NCBI GenBank assembly: GCA_910586405.1
Contig: CAJUII010000051.1
Span: 1 to 5,018, forward strand
Direction of reading: 5' to 3'
From: an uncultured Lachnospiraceae bacterium
Lineage (GTDB): Bacteria > Bacillota > Clostridia > Lachnospirales > Lachnospiraceae
Length of the DNA: 5,018 bases
The notes under the pieces were generated by a model. The model saw only the letters and a program-made list of their open reading frames with translations, was not told the origin of the DNA and searched no databases. Made by a program: the position numbers and the translations under genes. Below are positions 1-4,900 of this stretch, one piece after another (the stretch's first letter is position 1; each line of letters begins with the position of its first letter).

Positions 1-1
1 G

Positions 2-160
2 CATAAACTAAAAGATATTATTGTGATTGTGCTTTTTGCAACACTCGCAAATGTGAATGACTGGGTGGAGATATTCCGACCAAATTTGTCCATGAAAAAG
101 AAACGATTTGTGATAAGTATGAATCCGGCAGAGTTTATAGAGCAGGTTCTGAATTTTTAA
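2..160 (+). pseudogene. ISAs1-like transposase remnant, internally deleted
   Basis: The frame is open from the left edge of the window and gives 52 residues before TAA at 158-160. Residues 1-24 (HKLKDIIVIVLFATLA, then NVNDWVEI) look like the N-terminal associated domain of ISAs1-family DDE transposases, where a 'H-K-L-x-D-I-hydrophobic...DWVEI' pattern is typical. Residues 25-52 (with SMKKKRF and FIEQVL) look instead like the last residues of such a transposase. The whole catalytic DDE core, some 300 residues in intact members, is missing, so the two ends appear joined by an internal deletion. The product cannot be an active transposase. A second copy of the C-terminal part lies at 992-1108. 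The family call rests on pattern memory; an unrelated small reading frame is less likely because two separate segments fit the same family. Confidence 0.6.
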
Positions 161-212
161 ATAAGATAATTTTCAGAATATGGATGGAAAAAAGATTCAT
201 GCGTATGTCGTG
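65..212 (+). repeat. Direct repeat, left copy (IS remnant 3' end)
   Basis: This segment matches 1013-1158 in the same orientation with about eight differences, including two single-base indels. It begins at GTGGAGATATTCC, covers the C-terminal codons of the transposase remnant, and continues about 52 bases past the stop codon to GTATGTCGTG. Similarity is lost on both sides. The part beyond the stop is probably the right end of the insertion sequence, but I see no clear terminal inverted repeat or target duplication. Confidence 0.85.
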
Positions 213-230
213 CAAACAAAAGTCATTTTA

Positions 231-259
231 TTGATAGGTCAGCTCATTTCTGCTATAAT
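231..259 (+). promoter_or_regulatory. Sigma-A promoter of the BECR-like gene
   Basis: TTGATA (231-236) and TATAAT (254-259) are separated by 17 bases, and a TG at 251-252 makes this an extended -10. The predicted transcript start, near 266, is only about 10 bases before the ATG at 276. The -35 begins 19 bases after the end of the direct repeat, as does the -35 of the next gene after the second repeat copy. Confidence 0.7.
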
Positions 260-275
260 CGGTAAAGACTGACAA

Positions 276-839
276 ATGACGATAGAAATAGACAATTTGA
301 CGGAGGGAATGATTTTGGACAGAAATGTAAATATAATAACAGACTTAAAGGGAAATAAAATTGTACTAATAAACGATATTATATTCAAGGGAAAAAGATC
401 TGTAAATTGGGATGATGTAAAAAATTACCTTGAAACCTATGTCGGTGAATTTTATGAAATTGCCGATACAAACGATATTGTATATATTGGAAAAGAGTTA
501 CCAGATGAATACACTGGTTCGCGGTATACATATTCGCTGAAAGGGGCAAATGCGAAAGCAAAGGCAAATGCATCACAGGGGATACCGGAGATGTTGGAGA
601 TAGCGACTGGAAAGCATTTCAGGGAAAATTCCGGTGAAAAGCATAACAGAAATGCTGCGAATGGCTGGTATCGGTATAATTCACGTTTTGCATTGCCAGT
701 CTATGATGAAAATGGGGAAGTGGAGCGGTATAATGTGTTTCATGCCTCCATGCTGATACGGCATGATGTAGACGGAAAAATGTATCTTTATGACATTATG
801 GACATAAAAAAAGAAACGAGCAACCCTTTCGAATCATAA
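276..839 (+). CDS. Putative BECR-fold (phage-type) nuclease domain protein
   Basis: The product has 187 residues, with no signal peptide or membrane segment. I do not know a named gene for it. The central and C-terminal part resembles the domain found at the ends of phage head-morphogenesis and polyvalent proteins and classed with the Barnase-EndoU-ColicinE5/D-RelE nuclease fold. Landmarks are GNKIVLINDIIFKGKRSV at 26-43, an Ala/Lys-rich helix followed by GIPEM at 89-106, GWYRYNSRFALPV at 130-142, and YLYDIMDIKKETSNP at 170-184. Histidines 114, 123, 156 and 163 and Lys178-Thr181 are candidate active-site residues, but none is proven. Here the domain stands alone, with no head protein attached. 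A nuclease or toxin role is an inference from the fold class. It is monocistronic and bracketed by IS remnants, and I see no immunity partner beside it. The start at 276 follows the promoter closely but has a poor ribosome site; TTG at 315 is an alternative. Confidence 0.6.
   Translation: MTIEIDNLTEGMILDRNVNIITDLKGNKIVLINDIIFKGKRSVNWDDVKNYLETYVGEFYEIADTNDIVYIGKELPDEYTGSRYTYSLKGANAKAKANASQGIPEMLEIATGKHFRENSGEKHNRNAANGWYRYNSRFALPVYDENGEVERYNVFHASMLIRHDVDGKMYLYDIMDIKKETSNPFES
302..317 (+). promoter_or_regulatory. Internal Shine-Dalgarno with alternative TTG start
   Basis: GGAGGG at 302-307 lies seven bases before an in-frame TTG at 315-317, while the annotated ATG at 276 has no comparable site and almost no leader. 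The in-frame ATG at 309 is too close to this site to use it. Starting at 315 would give 174 residues and keep the whole conserved region. The match may also be chance, since the codons read Thr-Glu-Gly. Confidence 0.35.
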
Positions 840-991
840 AATTTTACTTGGCAAAAAACCCATCTCTTTATCTACAGTATAGAGTATTCGGAGATTGCTG
901 TCAAGTATGAATTTTTTTGCTTATCAACATTATCGTACAGTTTTATATCTTTTGCGCCAAAATCCGGTGGTATTATATCAGTAGCCTATGA

Positions 992-1108
992 TGTTTGAGC
1001 ATTTTGAAAATAGTGGAGATATTCCGACCAAATTTGTCCATGAAAAAGAAACGTTTTGTGATAAGTATGAATCCAGCAGAGTTTATAGAGCAGGTTCTGA
1101 TTTTTTAA
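992..1108 (+). pseudogene. ISAs1-like transposase C-terminal remnant, second copy
   Basis: This open stretch gives 38 residues (CLSILKIVEIFRPN, then a segment nearly identical to the end of the frame at 2-160, differing in the penultimate residue, I for N) and ends at TAA 1106-1108. It keeps about seven codons (CLSILKI) upstream of the shared part, which are absent from the left copy. That suggests GTGGAGAT is native to the C-terminal region and was the joining point of the deletion in the left copy. No start codon with a ribosome site is present, so this is dead sequence. Confidence 0.5.
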
Positions 1109-1158
1109 TAAGATAATTTTCAGAATATGAATGGAAAAAGATTTATGTGTATGTCGTG
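1013..1158 (+). repeat. Direct repeat, right copy (IS remnant 3' end)
   Basis: This is the partner of 65-212, same orientation, roughly 95% identical. The two copies bracket an 800-bp interval that holds the BECR-like gene. Between the gene's stop at 839 and this copy (840-991) I find no gene or terminator; a 25-codon frame from ATG 907 is not supported. Confidence 0.85.
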
Positions 1159-1176
1159 AAGATAAGTTTTTATTCA

Positions 1177-1205
1177 TTGTAATGCTTTGGCAGATATGAT
1201 ATACT
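1177..1205 (+). promoter_or_regulatory. Promoter of the Nudix-phosphoesterase operon
   Basis: TTGTAA (1177-1182) and TATACT (1200-1205) are 17 bases apart, with TG at 1197-1198 giving an extended -10. The predicted start of transcription, near 1212, leaves a leader of about 75 bases before the ATG at 1287. Confidence 0.55.
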
Positions 1206-1230
1206 TCAAAGTAATAATACTATAACTGTT

Positions 1231-1253
1231 GAATCAAACAAGGATTCGTTTGA
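1231..1253 (+). promoter_or_regulatory. Overlapping inverted repeats in the operon leader
   Basis: GAATC (1231-1235) pairs with GATTC (1243-1247), and TCAAAC (1234-1239) pairs with GTTTGA (1248-1253), so the two stems exclude each other. The nonamer TTCGTTTGA at 1245-1253 recurs at 1264-1272, just before the ribosome site. The position suggests an operator or a weak leader structure. No known motif is recognised. Confidence 0.3.
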
Positions 1254-1286
1254 GTGTGATAGGTTCGTTTGAAAAGAGGGATTGAT

Positions 1287-1805
1287 ATGCATTTCAATTA
1301 TTGTCCCCACTGTGGGAAAAAGGCAGAGATGAGGCAAATCGGTGACGAGGGCATGATACCATACTGCGCAGAATGCAGGATTCCGCTGTGGGATCTGTTT
1401 ACGACCAGCATCATTGCGGCAGTTGTCAACGAGTATGATGAAGTTGCGCTGCTGCGCCAGAATTATGTCTCGACAACAAACCATGTATGTGTCGCTGGCG
1501 TCATGAAAATCGGGGAATCTGCGGAGGAGACTGTGGTTCGTGAAATTGCGGAGGAGCTTGGTTTGCACGTAAAGTCTCTAAAATACATAAAAAGTTATCC
1601 CTATGAAAAGAAGGAAATGCTGATGCTTGGCTTTCAGGCAGTCGTTGATAAACAAGAGTTTGTATTGTCCGGTGAAGTGGACGCTGCCGAGTGGGTAAAA
1701 TTTGAGAATACGCTCCCCCTGCTGCGAGACGGCAGTATAGCATGGCAGCTCGTCAGAACGGTGATCAAGGAAAAGAACAAAAATTGTGATTGGAGTACAA
1801 GATGA
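1287..1805 (+). CDS. Nudix hydrolase with N-terminal zinc ribbon (NADH pyrophosphatase-like)
   Basis: The product has 172 residues and is probably cytosolic. Cys6, Cys9, Cys27 and Cys30 form two CxxC knuckles of a zinc ribbon. The Nudix domain covers about 38-165, and its box at 71-93 matches the consensus exactly: Gly71, Glu77, Arg85-Glu86, Glu89-Glu90, Gly92. These residues bind the metal and catalyse hydrolysis of a nucleoside diphosphate linked to another moiety. SYPYEKKEMLMLGF at 103-116 sits where NudC-type NADH pyrophosphatases carry their SQPWPFPxS motif, but is not identical, so NADH, ADP-ribose or another dinucleotide could be the substrate. Intact NudC proteins are longer (about 260-300 residues) with an extra N-terminal domain that is absent here. 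The ATG at 1287 is chosen because AGAGGG (1275-1280) is six bases upstream; an upstream TTG at 1269 lacks such a site. It is the first gene of an operon with the phosphoesterase. Confidence 0.88.
   Translation: MHFNYCPHCGKKAEMRQIGDEGMIPYCAECRIPLWDLFTTSIIAAVVNEYDEVALLRQNYVSTTNHVCVAGVMKIGESAEETVVREIAEELGLHVKSLKYIKSYPYEKKEMLMLGFQAVVDKQEFVLSGEVDAAEWVKFENTLPLLRDGSIAWQLVRTVIKEKNKNCDWSTR
1792..1805 (+). promoter_or_regulatory. Shine-Dalgarno and ATGA stop-start overlap
   Basis: GGAG (1792-1795) is six bases before ATG 1802, and that ATG shares four bases with the Nudix stop (ATGA, 1802-1805). This decides the start of the phosphoesterase over the TTG at 1790 and predicts translational coupling of the two proteins. 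Confidence 0.75.
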
Positions 1806-2596
1806 TCTATCTGACAGGCGACTGCCACGGGGATTTTGGGCGGTTTTCGAGGAGACGAAGAATGCAGCTTCCATTTGAACTGACGCAAAAGGATATTGTT
1901 ATTATCTGTGGTGACATGGGATTGCTGTGGGCGGACGACAGAGAGTTTGCATACTATAAAAAGTGGCTCTCTGCGCTGCCCTTTACTATATTGTGGGTGC
2001 AGGGCAATCATGAAAACTATAACATGATTGCTGCGTATCCTGTCTCTATTTGGCATGGGGGCAAAGTGCGGCACATCGTTGAGGACAAGATTATTTTGCT
2101 GGAACGGGGACAGATCTTTGAGCTGGAAGGAAAGCGGTTTTTTACATTTGGAGGTGCTTCGACACACGATGTACAGGGAGGGATTCTGGACCGAATGTCG
2201 CCCACTTACGCGAAGGACAGAAAACGGGCGAACAAGCGCGGGCTGCCGTACCGCGTCAGCGGTGTGTCGTGGTGGGCGCAGGAGCTTCCATCGGAGACAG
2301 AGATGCAGGAGGGCAGGAAAAATCTGACCCAAGCAGGCAATCGGGTTGATTATGTCATATCGCACTGTCTGTCAGGCAGAATACAGGACGTGCTGGAGGC
2401 GGTTCTTGCCGCAGGTTCAGATGAGAAAACCGCGCATGAGAGCAATGCATACGGTAAGGATATCCTGACAGCGTATTTTGATGAGCTTGAGGCAACGCTT
2501 CAATATCAACATTGGTATTGCGGGCATTATCATGTGAACCTGAACGTGGACGAACGGCATACAGTGCTCTACAAAGAGATCACGGTATTAGTTTAG
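1802..2596 (+). CDS. Calcineurin-like metallophosphoesterase
   Basis: The product has 264 residues, with no signal peptide, so it is probably cytosolic. The two-metal active site of the family is complete: GDCHGD at 6-11 (Asp7, His9), GDMG at 37-40 (Asp38), GNHEN at 68-72 (Asn69, His70), His188 in the 'SH' motif, and GHYH at 241-244 (His242, His244). Family members hydrolyse phosphomonoesters, phosphodiesters or diphosphates, and the substrate cannot be read from these motifs. A basic loop at 17-20 (four Arg after Ser) and an insert with Trp157-Trp158 are the more specific parts. Coupling to the Nudix gene suggests it acts on the same nucleotide or its product, for example an ADP-ribose-like compound or ribose phosphate; this is inference. 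Its last nine bases overlap the 3' end of the convergent NADAR gene. Codons around 2220-2300 are noticeably G+C-rich. Confidence 0.88.
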   Translation: MIYLTGDCHGDFGRFSRRRRMQLPFELTQKDIVIICGDMGLLWADDREFAYYKKWLSALPFTILWVQGNHENYNMIAAYPVSIWHGGKVRHIVEDKIILLERGQIFELEGKRFFTFGGASTHDVQGGILDRMSPTYAKDRKRANKRGLPYRVSGVSWWAQELPSETEMQEGRKNLTQAGNRVDYVISHCLSGRIQDVLEAVLAAGSDEKTAHESNAYGKDILTAYFDELEATLQYQHWYCGHYHVNLNVDERHTVLYKEITVLV

Positions 2597-3439
2597 TGTG
2601 ACAAGCTGCTCATTTCTGCACACTTCACTGAGCACATCCCGTACCTCCATCAGTGCAAAACCAAGCAGGTTGAACCCGTTCCATTTCAACGGATTTTGTG
2701 CCATTTTGTCTGTTTCTGCCATCTTAATCCCCCAGATGCCGTCATAGGGGCTTGCCTCGACTAAAATTTTATTTCCTGTCTGTAGCAGGAAATTTTTTAG
2801 TTGGGGATTCTGTGTAAATTTCATGTAGTTTCCATTTAAAATAATTGCGAATTTTGCCTGCTTCCATACAGTTTCATTGAAGTTTCTCACTTTCTGGCCA
2901 AGTGCTTTGATTCTTTGAGGGCTTTGGCTGGATAAAATTTTCTGCCGTATCTCCTCGTCATCGAACAAAAGCGCTTTCTGTGCCATCATATACTGTTCCA
3001 TACAACAATAGTGCTCAGTGCCGCAGACAAAGGGGGAAGTCTGCCATTGACTGAGGCAGCCTTTATGGACCGTATTGTCTGTAGCGGACTGCGGTTTCCA
3101 AAACATACAGTATTTTAGCCGTTTCCCCATTCGGTATTCTTTCCGAATCTGTTCTAACGTGTATTTCGCAGCGCCGTCTTTTTTCCAATAGGCTATGCGA
3201 AACTCGCCGCGCGTGTAATAAGTGCAGTTGTCGCGTTCCTCCCAGAAGCCGTTCCACGTCGGCGGTTCAGGGAACAGCTCCTGATATTGTACGGTTTCCT
3301 CATTAGAAAGTGTCTGATACCATTCATTCCATTTGATGCTGTAAGCCTTGCCAGAACCTGTATTCCAGCTATCTGAGAAACGTTCGAGTGCGGGGTGTGC
3401 AAGCCATAACGGCAGCAGTAGTTGTCTGTTTGCCAGCAT
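2588..3439 (-). CDS. NADAR (YbiA/DUF1768-like) domain protein with N-terminal extension
   Basis: The product has 283 residues. The NADAR domain fills about 112-271: FWKP at 113-116, CCMEQYMMAQKALLF at 145-159 with the conserved Glu148, ILNGNYMKFTQNPQL at 200-214, LVEASPYDGIWGI at 226-238 with Glu228, Asp233 and Trp236, and GFNLLGFALMEVRD at 255-268. Known members cleave N-glycosidic bonds: E. coli YbiA and its plant relatives act on early riboflavin intermediates, and other NADARs remove ADP-ribose from guanine bases. Typical members are about 150-190 residues; residues 1-111, with the Trp/Tyr-rich stretch WNEWYQTLS and ELFPEP at 54-59, are an extension that I recall in some Firmicute NADARs but cannot assign. 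ATG at 3439 is chosen because AGGAGG lies upstream; a longer frame from a TTG at 3529 has no such support. It is convergent with, and overlaps, the phosphoesterase gene. Confidence 0.85.
   Translation of the reverse strand: MLANRQLLLPLWLAHPALERFSDSWNTGSGKAYSIKWNEWYQTLSNEETVQYQELFPEPPTWNGFWEERDNCTYYTRGEFRIAYWKKDGAAKYTLEQIRKEYRMGKRLKYCMFWKPQSATDNTVHKGCLSQWQTSPFVCGTEHYCCMEQYMMAQKALLFDDEEIRQKILSSQSPQRIKALGQKVRNFNETVWKQAKFAIILNGNYMKFTQNPQLKNFLLQTGNKILVEASPYDGIWGIKMAETDKMAQNPLKWNGFNLLGFALMEVRDVLSEVCRNEQLVTLN
2771..2798 (+). terminator. Possible terminator of the Nudix-phosphoesterase operon
   Basis: ATTTCCTG (2771-2778) and CAGGAAAT (2786-2793) form a perfect eight-base stem with a seven-base loop, followed by TTTTT (2794-2798). 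It lies about 175 bases after the operon's stop, inside the opposing NADAR coding sequence. On the minus strand no U-tract follows the stem, so the signal is directional. The stem is modest in G+C. Confidence 0.4.
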
Positions 3440-3450
3440 TGTTTGATTCG

Positions 3451-3456
3451 CCTCCT
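3451..3456 (-). promoter_or_regulatory. Shine-Dalgarno of the NADAR gene
   Basis: On the minus strand AGGAGG (3456 down to 3451) precedes ATG 3439 by 11 bases. The spacing is on the long side, but it is the only strong site in the leader and fixes the start. Confidence 0.6.
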
Positions 3457-3518
3457 TTATTAATAGAAGTCTTTTGCAGTGTTGGGCGCAAAAGCTTCTG
3501 AGCGTTAAGATGGGGTTG

Positions 3519-3556
3519 AATGCGTTCAAAAAACATTTTTGCCATCGGAACGCATT
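3519..3556 (-). promoter_or_regulatory. Nine-base inverted repeat in the NADAR leader
   Basis: AATGCGTTC (3519-3527) and GAACGCATT (3548-3556) are a perfect inverted repeat with 20 bases between them. It lies just downstream of the likely NADAR promoter, so it could be a repressor operator with arms about three helical turns apart (29 bases centre to centre), or a stem at the start of the transcript. Confidence 0.45.
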
Positions 3557-3561
3557 TATTA

Positions 3562-3590
3562 AATATACTTTAGTTTAGCATACTGGGAAA
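3562..3590 (-). promoter_or_regulatory. Weak candidate promoter for the NADAR gene
   Basis: Reading the minus strand, TATATT (3567-3562) is a good -10, and TTTCCC (3590-3585), 17 bases upstream, is a poor -35. Transcription would start near 3555, at the edge of the inverted repeat. The poor -35 could mean an activator is needed or that the true promoter differs. Confidence 0.3.
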
Positions 3591-4017
3591 GAGTATTTCA
3601 AGTGCAGTATCTTATTCAACGAGGCACTTCTTATACAAATAGGGGTAACAAAAATATGATTGGCAAAGCAATTATTTAGGTATGACACAGCTTCATGTAC
3701 AGTAAAGAAGCAGTCAACCGAAAATAGGAGACAGACCGCCAGCGCTACACTATTGCGAACCAAAGACAAAAAACAAATATAGTGGAAATGTGCATAACTG
3801 GTTATGGAATCACGGACAACTCTATTCACAGAACATGGAAAAGCGCAAGTGCAGCTTTCCAAGGTTCTGCAAACAGAATTACCTACAATTCTATAAGATC
3901 ACCAGTTATACATATTACGCACAATACTAGCTAAAACAAAATCACGCTCACTTTATCATATAGCATCAAAAACATTATTTCATATTTCTTTTTACGATTT
4001 TAAAATATTGGTAATGC
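3591..4017. other. Non-coding stretch, nothing recognised
   Basis: About 430 bases lie between the divergent NADAR and PadR promoters. The 95-codon minus-strand frame (3575-3862) and an ATG-less plus-strand frame ending near 3930 are Cys/His/Phe-rich or low-quality translations without ribosome sites or family resemblance. Small repeats are present: AAGTGC (3600-3605) with GCACTT (3624-3629), and CAAGTGCAG at 3599-3607 and 3846-3854. It may be decayed mobile DNA, but I cannot identify a parent. Confidence 0.5.
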
Positions 4018-4045
4018 TTGACAAATTTCAAAAGTGCTGTACAAT
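4018..4045 (+). promoter_or_regulatory. Sigma-A promoter of the PadR gene
   Basis: A perfect TTGACA (4018-4023) and TACAAT (4040-4045) are separated by 16 bases. Transcription should begin near 4052, giving a leader of about 28 bases. Confidence 0.8.
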
Positions 4046-4062
4046 ACAGTATTGGATAATAC
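4042..4062 (+). promoter_or_regulatory. Probable PadR autoregulatory operator
   Basis: CAATAC-A-GTATTG (4042-4054) is a perfect 13-base palindrome overlapping the -10, and a further AATAC half-site follows at 4058-4062. A second small inverted repeat, CTGTA-CAA-TACAG (4037-4049), shares the site. PadR-family repressors commonly bind short AT-rich palindromes over their own promoters, so self-repression is likely. Confidence 0.5.
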
Positions 4063-4079
4063 AACTATGGAGGTGAAGT

Positions 4080-4631
4080 ATGTCTACGATTGATTTAATT
4101 ATTTTAGGCTCATTATGCCAAAGCCCTAAAAGTGCGTATGACCTACAAAAACAGATTGAATCCCGAAACTTGTCAAGGTGGATAAAAATTGGTTCTTTTA
4201 CAGTTTACAAGAAAGTGGTTCAATACGAAAACAAAGGATATGTTATTAGTGAAACTGTAAAAAACGGTCATATGCCCGAAAAAACAGTGTACACAATAAC
4301 ACCAAAAGGAAAAGAAGTTTTTAAAGAATTGATGACTAAATTTTCTTTAGCTGAAACAAGAGTATTTTTAGATTTTAATGCCGTTCTTGTGAATATGGCT
4401 TTGCTTGATGAAAGTTCTGCAAATGATTGTATTGCAAATATTAAAAGAAGTATCCAAACTACTAAAATGCAGATTATGGAGCAACTACCCACGCACAAGG
4501 ACATTCCTTTATTTGGACGAACGATACTGGAACAACAATTTTTACTTTTAGAAACACTGGAAAAATGGGAAGAAAATTTTGAGAAAGAGTTGGCGAAAGA
4601 GAGAAGAAAAATGAATATGACGTATTTCTGA
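4080..4631 (+). CDS. PadR-family transcriptional regulator
   Basis: The product has 183 residues. The N-terminal winged helix-turn-helix covers about 4-88: ILGSLCQSPKSAYDLQKQI at 8-26, TVYKKVVQYENKGYV at 41-55 as recognition helix and entry to the wing, and KTVYTITPKGKEVFKEL at 68-84. Residues 90-175 are helical and charge-patterned, as in the PadR C-terminal dimerisation domain (Vir_C-like type). Such proteins repress transporters, stress or detoxification genes and release DNA on binding a small hydrophobic ligand. GGAGG (4069-4073) lies six bases before the ATG. The promoter and palindrome upstream predict autorepression. A small hydrophobic frame overlaps its 3' end and is the obvious candidate partner. 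The gene is much more AT-rich than the NADAR and phosphoesterase genes, suggesting a different origin. Confidence 0.88.
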   Translation: MSTIDLIILGSLCQSPKSAYDLQKQIESRNLSRWIKIGSFTVYKKVVQYENKGYVISETVKNGHMPEKTVYTITPKGKEVFKELMTKFSLAETRVFLDFNAVLVNMALLDESSANDCIANIKRSIQTTKMQIMEQLPTHKDIPLFGRTILEQQFLLLETLEKWEENFEKELAKERRKMNMTYF

Positions 4632-4879
4632 TATGGGGAATCATCAATTTTGGCGACCATTTTTTCTATACAATCAAAGATAGAAAAATCTCTCCGGGCT
4701 TAATAACTGGAACACTTTTTCTTGTTAATTCACTTTTCGGATTAAGATATTATTATTTGTCAGATTCCTTTTCTGTATATCAGTTCATCATAGGAATTTT
4801 GATTGGTGGTGTGTTATTTGGTTTGCCGATGGGATTATGTGTTGTTTTATATCAGTTTTTAGAGAAATACATCAAATAA
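4628..4879 (+). CDS. Small membrane protein frame lacking a standard start
   Basis: The frame is open from 4583 to TAA 4877-4879 and is in the -1 frame relative to the PadR gene, overlapping its end. From CTG 4628, the first plausible near-cognate codon, it gives 83 residues. It has about three hydrophobic segments: IWGIINFG near the start, LITGTLFLVNSLFGL in the middle, and FIIGILIGGVLFGLPMG followed by LCVVLYQFL at the end, with a basic tail. Composition and even coding quality to the stop suggest real membrane-protein coding. No ATG, GTG or TTG exists upstream in frame, and no ribosome site precedes CTG. It may be a 5'-damaged gene, be read by frameshifting from the PadR gene, or use CTG. 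PadR genes often precede membrane proteins, which supports a former operon. I do not recognise the family. Confidence 0.4.
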   Translation: MIWGIINFGDHFFYTIKDRKISPGLITGTLFLVNSLFGLRYYYLSDSFSVYQFIIGILIGGVLFGLPMGLCVVLYQFLEKYIK

Positions 4880-4900
4880 ATGCTTACAATGCGCCCGTAA

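Noticed and set aside
860..890. Possible stem CTCTTTA/TATAGAG after the BECR-like gene, considered as a terminator.
   Set aside because: It contains a mismatch and has no following U-tract.
991..1118. Small frame starting at ATG 991 through the right repeat (about 40 codons, reading MFEHFENSGDIP).
   Set aside because: It has no ribosome site, and the same DNA in another frame reads as the end of a transposase, which explains the repeat better.
2321..2351. Imperfect hairpin (AATC/ACCC arms with a bulge) next to an A-run, considered as the minus-strand NADAR terminator.
   Set aside because: The stem is short and bulged with a 12-base loop, and it lies over 230 bases past the stop, so it is not convincing.
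1634..2365. Long minus-strand frame of 243 codons opposite the Nudix and phosphoesterase genes.
   Set aside because: It is antisense to two genes with complete catalytic motifs, and its translation is unlike any protein family.
3575..3862. Minus-strand frame of 95 codons.
   Set aside because: It is Cys-, His- and Phe-rich with no ribosome site, no family resemblance and no promoter placement, so it is probably a chance frame.
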